A stretch of DNA of 64,000 nucleotides from Plantago major (Eukaryota; Streptophyta; Magnoliopsida; Lamiales; Plantaginaceae), in NCBI GenBank assembly GCA_026545765.1, contig CM048839.1, positions 90,672,914-90,736,913 on the forward strand, given 5' to 3'. Made by a program: the position numbers and the translations under genes. A model generated the notes under the pieces. The model ran no database searches and was not told the DNA's origin. It saw only the letters and a list, made by a program, of their open reading frames with translations. Position 1 is the first letter of the stretch. Each line of letters begins with the position of its first letter. Shown here in pieces: positions 57,116 to 64,000 of this stretch.

Positions 57116-57758
57116 TCTTATTTCAAACAAAAGATAGCAATAAAATATAATTTTAGAAATAAAAAAATATGGATTGACACACCAAGCCAACATGCCATAT
57201 AAAAAACTTCTCGTGATTTTTTCTTGTTGTAAATAATCTAACTTAATGTTATTAAATCAAATATAATGAGTTCACTATTGAGGATTGAAGTACATAAATT
57301 AAATCAAATTCAACATTTTTTCCTCAAACAATAAGATTGAAATAAATGATAATTTGAAGTAAAAAACATGGATTGACATAACTTGGATTATACAATTGGG
57401 TAATGCAAAATGAACAAATTACTCCGCATCAATTTGCTAGCCTTCACTGAAAGGAAAGTCACCTAATTGACAAATGTGCAAAGTAATTAAGCTCTCCATC
57501 GATCAAACGGATGAAGTGCAATTACAACCAACTTATCTCAATTATTGGCTAAGGTCTTATCCAAACCCAGACCTTAATAGGATCTCAAATATAGGACCTG
57601 GGCCCGATCCTACGCACACCAAAGAAGAGACCGACATGAATTAATTAGTTGAACCGAACTAGATCATACTGCACCTATTTAAAATCCTCCACCGACTGCT
57701 TTTGACCCATATTTTAATGCATGGATACTTGTGGGTCCGCATCCACATCGGACCCGCT
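57116..57758. other. no gene seen
   Basis: AT-rich DNA between the TIR element and the retrotransposon. Confidence 0.5.
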
Positions 57759-59145
57759 GTTAGGAATATCTCATAGTTTTTTTTGATCACTCATCACATG
57801 TTCTTATCTTAGCCATAAAGGTGATTAAGTACTCTTGGTTCACTTGAACATTGTAAAAGAGGAAATCACTGAGTATGATTAGTCTAGTAAATCTTGTATT
57901 AGGATTATAGGTCTCTGAGTGTAATTTTTATTTCCAGAAGACCATGAAGATCAATCCTAGCAATGGAGCTTTTCTGAAGATTAGAAGACTGAAGATTGCA
58001 CAAGATTTATGAAGATATCAAGGTTTAGTCTAACTCAGAAAGACTATGTCCTTAATCCTTTCTTAAGTGTATTTACTTACTTTTGAAATATGATTCTGGA
58101 CACATGACATCATGAATATGGAGCATGCAAGCCATCAGAAAGGCTCATGTATCCGTTGAAGACTACAGGACAAGAAATAGTACAAGTGCATTAATCAGAT
58201 CGGGAAAAGTCAGCACACCCCTCTCCGAGACATGAGACAAGGACTTCTGAGTACTCATTTCAAGATAAGTATGGACTAAATTTGAATTGTGTCTAACGGA
58301 TATCATTCCAACGACTCTCAAATTCATCTATATATATCACACACTTAGATGCTGAGAAATACACACCTTAGAACGCTCTATCTTGCAAACTTACCATCAA
58401 GCAAAGTATTCTCTCATGCACTCTACTACCCTTTCTGAAAGCTTTCGCTGCTCAAGAATCACTAGTAGTTCTAAGTTGTCCGAACCTTAACAAGAGATTG
58501 TTGTTCGTAAAGAGTTGAACTATCGACACCTTTCTCAAGCTCATTCTCCGTAACTGACATCAATTACTGGGTCAAGAAGAGCATCGCCATCCACCGAACA
58601 AGTGTATTAAGTAGTCTTGTTCTATTAGCCTCTCGAAACATAACCAAAAGTTATACGAGAAGCCTCTCCGACAAACCTTATAACCAACACCATCAAGGCG
58701 TGAGTAGAGGAAGTACTTGATTTGGGAAATCGTGAATAACTCCAAGGTTATCTCGAGTAGAGGAAGTACTTAGCTCAGGAGTCGGGAATAACTCAGGGGG
58801 AACATTTGTCAGAACCATTTGTTTAGGAATCTTAAAATAGGATTATTGTAAGGTGAACTCAATTATCTGTTCTAGTGAATTCTAGGTCTCGTAAAGACCG
58901 GTGGATTAGTTGGAGGATTACGCCACCTCCGATACCACTATATTTGCCGTGTCATTTACCTTTCAGATTTACATTTCAAAGAAAGCACACACATACTTAT
59001 TGTTTCTGACTTACCTATCTTAAAGTCTTCCGCCTCAATTTAAGTATCGAACTCCTGTTTCGAGAATCGTGTTTATCGACAAAAGTTTTAAAAGACTATT
59101 CACCCCGCCTCTAGTCTTTTTATTTTGCCGTTATCCTGACCAACA
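57759..59145 (+). mobile_element. 5' LTR of the copia element
   Basis: Begins TGTTAGGA and ends TCCTGACCAACA, 1,387 bp, directly before the primer site. The left limit rests on the TG start and imperfect terminal symmetry, because the partner LTR is not available. Confidence 0.7.
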
Positions 59146-59147
59146 AG

Positions 59148-59159
59148 TGGTATCAGAGG
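59148..59159 (+). other. primer-binding site for initiator tRNA-Met
   Basis: TGGTATCAGAGG, complementary to the 3' end of plant initiator tRNA-Met (usual form TGGTATCAGAGC), two bases after the LTR. Confidence 0.88.
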
Positions 59160-59347
59160 AGGTTCACAAGCCTTCAGATTGAACCTAGATCCCCATAGGT
59201 GAAGGAACTTTGTCCCTTCGAGGACTATATAATTTGTGTGTTAAGTGCGGTATGTCTCGAGTGATGCACCCTGCTCAAGCCGTAAAACTACGAAATGGAA
59301 GAACAACATGATGCTCCATCCGGAGGCCATTAGTGACTAGATGATCT

Positions 59348-60300
59348 ATGTCATCAATGAAGGACCTATCAAAATCGCATAACTCAAACAGTTATCGAGG
59401 TGTCCGATGGAAGAAAAGCCTGCATAAGGAAGATGGAAGCGAGGATGCTACTAGTTATAGTGGTCGTGTTGCTCGTGGAAGCATTATGTATGAAGACAAG
59501 CCAAGAGAGCTCGACATCCGGAGATGCCACATGATTGGATGGTCAAGCTCAGAATATCATCATCGATCGACACTGAGCACATACAAGGTAAATCAGGTGC
59601 TAAATGGCGAAGTCACTCGCAATTGATTGAAAAATCTGCTTTAATCGAGAAAACCAAGGAAAACAAGTTCGAAGTTCTTAAATTGAAGTTCCAAAACTTC
59701 AAACAAGGTCCCACCGAAACTCGAAGAACTTGATTTCGTGTTTACTACTCTTATGAGTGATATGGCTGCACTTGGTGAAAGCAATGATACTCCACCATGA
59801 AAAGATTAAGACTATTGTCAAGTCTCAATCACAACTAGAGCACACTAAGTTCTTTTATTTCAACCAAGGATGCCAAATATCACTCCAAGAGAGCTCTTCT
59901 CTCATCTTGCATCAGAGACTATGAGACAACTCAGAGAACAAACAACCTAAAAGTTGCAAAGTGTTGCTCTAGTTTCTCAAGGTACTTCAAAAGAAGGATA
60001 CCAAAGATGCATCTCAAGAAAATGCTCTTCAAAGAAGACACATAAAGAAATTTGTGAGTCAAGAGATTGAGAGAAGAAAAGCTAAAGAAAAGTCAAAAGC
60101 ATCTTCGCCCAAACTATCATCAAGACAAGAACATACAAATGAACAACTCTCAACACCCCCATTCGTAAAGGTGTTAATCAAGTCAGAAATAGGAAATGAT
60201 ATCTGCTTCTATTGTCAAAAGCTTGGTCACTTAAGAGAGATTGTCCCGCTTTAAACAAGCTCAAGACAGTGACAAGAAGGATGTAAGAAATTTCAAGAGA
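59348..60300 (+). pseudogene. copia gag remnant with CCHC zinc knuckle
   Basis: Lys/Glu-rich broken frames lead to CFYCQKLGHLR at 60204-60236, a CX2CX4H zinc knuckle. The fourth ligand Cys codon (60242-60244) is out of frame by one missing base, so this knuckle would not be made correctly. Confidence 0.75.
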
Positions 60301-61714
60301 AATCAAAGGGCCCCTTCGATCAAGAAAGGAAGAAGATTCAAATTCAACTTGATGCTCTAGACATTGAGACAGATTCAAGATGGAGATTCAAATGACTCAA
60401 ACCTACCATCACCGTAATTGTGGAATCTCCCACGATGTAATCGATTTCGCCTTAAGAAGAATGAAATGTGTGGAGTTGTCGAGATTCGGTCCGCATATCT
60501 CCAATATTGAAATATGTCTTATGGCGATGAGGTAACTAACAATTCACAATTTATGTACTATGAGAGTGATGATGGAATTGAGGATCTAGAGTTGGTCAAG
60601 AGTGAATTGATCGTTATGAGAAAGAATTTCGAAGCACAATCCAAAACCGTAATTCTAGAGGAAAGCAAAGAAACTCTTGAAAAGAGGTTTCGAGCCAACC
60701 GAGTATCTCGAGAACAAGAACGCCGAAATAGCCTTTCCGAAGCTCGATATCCGAGAATGAAAATTCTCACAAACTAGCCTCGATGAACTTAATAAGAAAA
60801 TGATGAAGTCGCTCGAGAATGAAGAACTCGTAAAGAAAGAGCTATCCTTCCAATCTTATGCAAAGGCTAGTGACACTCTCACCGAGGTTCAATCCTATCC
60901 GAGAGATCCCTCCGAGAAAGGTGGACTGGACTTGATGAACAATCAAGTAATTCATCTCCTCCAAGAAGAGTGATGGAAGGTCAATTTTGTAAAAAGTCAA
61001 CAAATGATTCTTCAACCACCTATAGCATTGGTCAGAAAGCTATGGTAGTTGACAAAGGAAAAGGAGTTGCAACCCAGCCTTTGAAAGAACAACAAGTTCA
61101 CAAGAAACATGTGGATAAGGTTTTTGAAAAGAAACACAACCCTCAGATATGCAACCATCCACATTGCTGCATTACTAGGAAGGGAAGAATTGCTGGAATA
61201 GGCAAATTTCATCGAACCATTTTATGAAAATAAAGATGGTGCAGAACTAGTAAGGCTTCAAGAGCGATTCGTAAAGCCAAAGGTGTTTGAAATGGCATCG
61301 CTATCGTATATTGGAAAGGTCCTTCGCAACAATATAAGGAAGGACAAGAACAATGGCGCAAGGTCGATATCAGCACGAGTAATAGACAAAAGTGGAAGAA
61401 ATCTTAAGCCACCGAAAACCAATGCCGAGCTAGAAGGAACTCGCCGAAAGGCTAAGTTTGCTGAAAAGCAACCCCAGAAACCCAGGGTCCAGAAGCACCA
61501 AAAGGAACACCTAGAAACACCACAAGAAGGAAAATTGAGATTAAAGTTACTGATTTTATTGCATCTCCTTCTGATCAAGTTAGACAAAACAAACTCCTAA
61601 GAAATTCACTAAAATGTGGATTCCTACCGAAGAATGTTTAGTCTAAGTGGTTCTATCTCGAGGCAAGAACCTAACTCCTGCTTCCGCTTTATGTAGAACA
61701 CCTCGACTAAGGCT

Positions 61715-61775
61715 CAATGGCTATTTGATAGTGGATGCGGAAAGCACATGACAGAGACAAAGTAACTGGTCAACT
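61715..61775 (+). pseudogene. copia protease active-site remnant
   Basis: LFDSGCGKHMTETK followed by a stop. DSGC..HMT is the copia aspartic-protease motif, usually DSGCSRHMT. Confidence 0.7.
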
Positions 61776-62094
61776 ACAAAGCTTGCAACACTAGACCGTA
61801 TATCGATTTGTCGATGAGAATTAAATCCTCTCCGATTTCGCAATGTCAAATTAGGATCATTAACAATCACCGACGACATATGTTAAAGGTTTGAAATATA
61901 ATCTATTTAACATGAGCCAGCTTATGCATAAGGGATTCATCAGAAATTCAAAGCAAAGTTTTGCAAACTTATAGACAATGAGTCAAAGCAGACAGTCTTG
62001 GTTGCTCGGCGGAAAGGTAGTCTTTATGTTTCCGATTGAGCATCTGCCACAACTAAAGAATGTCTCACGTGAGTCAATCAGTCACATGTAAGAG

Positions 62095-62700
62095 CACCGT
62101 TATGGCACAAAAGAATGAGTCACTTGAATTTCAAAACTCTGAACAAACTTGCCAAGAAAGAGTTAGTGGTTGGTCTTCCCAAAACATCTTTTAGAAAGGA
62201 TGGTATCTGTTCTGCATGTTAGATGGGGAAACAATCCAAGATCTCTTTCAAGACCAAAACCAGACACTCTAAGTTAGACCAACGCAACTATTACACATGG
62301 ATCTTTTGAATCATCCGTAATTAGTTATGCAGAAAGAAGTATGGTCCGTTGTTGTAGATGACTTCTCAAGATTCACTGGGCCTTTTCCAAGCACAAATCG
62401 ATGCTAGGTAGAGATACCAAATTTGTCAATAAGCTTGAAGTCATGAAAATGACAAAGTATCTGCAATCGTAATGCACTATGGTAATCGAAGTTTGTCAAC
62501 CAAAGACATAAAGGAGTTTTGTACCAAGAAAGGTATACAACACCAACTTTCCTCTCAGAAGAACACCACAACAAAATGGTGTTGCAGTAAAGGAAAAATA
62601 GAACCTTTAAAGAAGCAAAGAAGGACAATGCTAATGACATCAAATAAGTTAAGTTTATTGGGTCGAGGTCAGAACACAAAGATGCTACACTCGTAATGTA
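62095..62700 (+). pseudogene. copia integrase remnant
   Basis: LWHKRMSHLNFKTLNKLAKK and a later CSAC give the HHCC zinc motif. VVDDFSRFTG (catalytic core) follows, then the usual TPQQNGV region in a shifted frame at about 62560-62585. Several stops are present. Confidence 0.75.
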
Positions 62701-62991
62701 TGTTTGATAAACAAACACCATGACAAGACCCATATGAACTCTTGGTTGGTAGACCCTAATATCAAACATCCGAAAGTATTCGTTGTAGATGTTTTGTTCT
62801 TAACAATGGAAAAGAGTATCTAAGAACATTTCAACCAAAGATGATGAAGGTGTGTTTCGTTATTCTATGAATAGCAATACAGAGTTTACAACAAAAGAAC
62901 AAAGAAGATCAAGAATCACCATGTCAGATTCTATGAAGGAAGCAAGAAAACACCCCTTGCTGATGAACTCTTAGAAAGGTTCAAGGAACTA

Positions 62992-63363
62992 ATGATAAAG
63001 GATTCTGAAGAAGAACCCTCAGAAAGGAAAAACATCATTGTGGAAAGGGAGGATGACTCTGACGAAGAAAAGCATGAAATGCCTAGTAACAACCAGATGA
63101 TTCTCAGACATGATGAAGAATTTCCTATGAGAATTCCAGAAATGGAAACTGAAGATGTTCATCAGAGAGATAACTCTGGAAATGACCTCTCTGACAAGCA
63201 TGTCCCAGAAAGCTCTCACACTGAGCAAGTGTCAGACATTCACCGCCCCTCTGAGGTGCAAGATGTCACAGATACTGAAGAAGTATCAAGTCATAATCAT
63301 AGTGATTCACATTCAGATCACATAGATGTCAATTCTACTAGCCCTAAACCCATAATGAGATGA
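62992..63363 (+). pseudogene. acidic linker between integrase and reverse transcriptase
   Basis: A 123-aa open stretch rich in Glu, Asp, Ser and His, the variable linker seen between these two domains in copia polyproteins. It has no conserved motif. Confidence 0.55.
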
Positions 63364-63499
63364 ATCAAGGATCATCTCGCAAAAGATGTGATCGACCAAT
63401 CAATCAAGGTGTTAGGACTAGGAGAGCAATAGTAAAATGCTAACTCTTCTTTCGATGTTTCATCTCAAACATTCAACCTAAATCAGAGAAGAAGCATTA

Positions 63500-64000
63500 A
63501 GAGACCAAGACCGATCTCCGCAATGCAAGAAGAGTTAGATCCTTTGAAAGAAACAAAGTCCGGAAACTAGTTCCATTTGTAGAAGGAATATCCGTGATTG
63601 GAACTAAGTGGTTTTCGTAAACAAGATGAATGAATCTGTGAAATAACCGTAAACAAAGCAAGGTTGTTGCCAAGGATTCACCTGCATCAAGGTTTAGATT
63701 TTGATGAGTCATATGCACCAGCTGCCGATTGATGCAATAAGACTTTTCTCGCCTTTGCAATCATAAAGACTTTAAAGTTTATCGATGGATGTCAAGAGTG
63801 CATTCTTGAATGGTGAACTTGCCGAGGAAGTCTATGTTGAACAACCACCGGCTTTGAAGTTTCCTCGTAAAGTAGAATGGTCTATAAACCATGTAAAGCT
63901 CTATATGGATCAAACAGTTCCGAGAGCATGCTATGACACTTTGGCCAAACACCTTCTAGAAAGTGGTTTCAAGAAAGGTGAAGTTGATAAAACTTTATTT
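63500..64000 (+). pseudogene. copia reverse-transcriptase remnant, truncated by the window end
   Basis: MQEELD, KVWKLVPF and GTKWVF-like segments open the domain; SMDVKSAFLNGELAEEVYVE follows at 63785-63843, with EQPPALKFP after it. Stops and a frameshift lie between. The domain continues past the window edge. Confidence 0.85.

Larger units (their letters stand above)
57759..64000 (+). mobile_element. Ty1-copia LTR retrotransposon, decayed, cut by the window end
   Basis: Order on the plus strand: 5' LTR, primer site, gag with zinc knuckle, protease, integrase, reverse transcriptase. Integrase before reverse transcriptase places it in Ty1-copia. Stops and frameshifts occur in every domain, so this copy is not autonomous. 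The right LTR is outside the window. Confidence 0.9.

Noticed and set aside
60178..61587. Minus-strand ORFs within the copia element
   Set aside because: They oppose the gag-pol direction and lack recognisable domains.
1..64000. CRISPR arrays, operons, riboswitches or tRNA genes
   Set aside because: Nothing with regular spacers or a cloverleaf was seen, and the sequence is plainly plant nuclear DNA. I could not run a tRNA scan, so a missed tRNA is possible.

Overview
The window reads as nuclear DNA of a flowering plant, most likely a core eudicot. The genes have GT-AG introns and AT-rich intergenic DNA, there are several Stowaway-type MITEs starting CTCCCTCC, and a Ty1-copia element has a tRNA-Met primer site. 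The species cannot be fixed from the sequence; Lamiales is only an impression. Every confident host gene lies on the minus strand.

Layout. 1-8300: no confident gene, but several mobile-element traces: a possible 3' exon of a gene running in from the left (22-204), a Stowaway MITE with a paralogous empty site, a Mutator-like TIR element at 3580-4545 with a 10-bp target duplication, a Helitron-like element and a decayed TIR region with palindromes. 8327-8851: an RNase H domain of retroelement origin. 9155-13486: a malectin-like (CrRLK1L/FERONIA-type) receptor kinase whose kinase domain joins, through a canonical phase-1 intron, to a second kinase of the SD/DUF26 type. This gives a tandem-kinase architecture, broken by three frameshifts and one in-frame TGA. 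15375-20051: a three-exon membrane-protein gene that I model at 235 aa and that resembles plant AGTRAP-like proteins. 22380-43904: the nucleoporin NUP214 gene, modelled as 17 exons (5,007 nt, 1,668 aa) with all joins in frame. 49081-50794: SRP19 (139 aa), with a 2.3-kb leader intron up to about 53280. 53300-57760: tandem repeats, a Helitron 3' end and another TIR element. 57759-64000: a decayed Ty1-copia retrotransposon cut by the window end.

The NUP214 introns hold many insertions: several MITEs (one nested in another), a 62-bp-arm foldback, LINE fragments in both orientations, and a hAT element with an exact 8-bp target duplication that itself carries a Mutator-like element. Related copies of that inner element occur at 44384-47337 and about 56177-57107, so it forms a local family.

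The three intact genes are ordinary housekeeping or membrane genes with no evident pathway link: NUP214 acts in mRNA export at the nuclear pore, SRP19 in assembly of the signal recognition particle, and the third is an uncharacterised membrane protein. The most unusual locus is the malectin receptor with two fused kinases.
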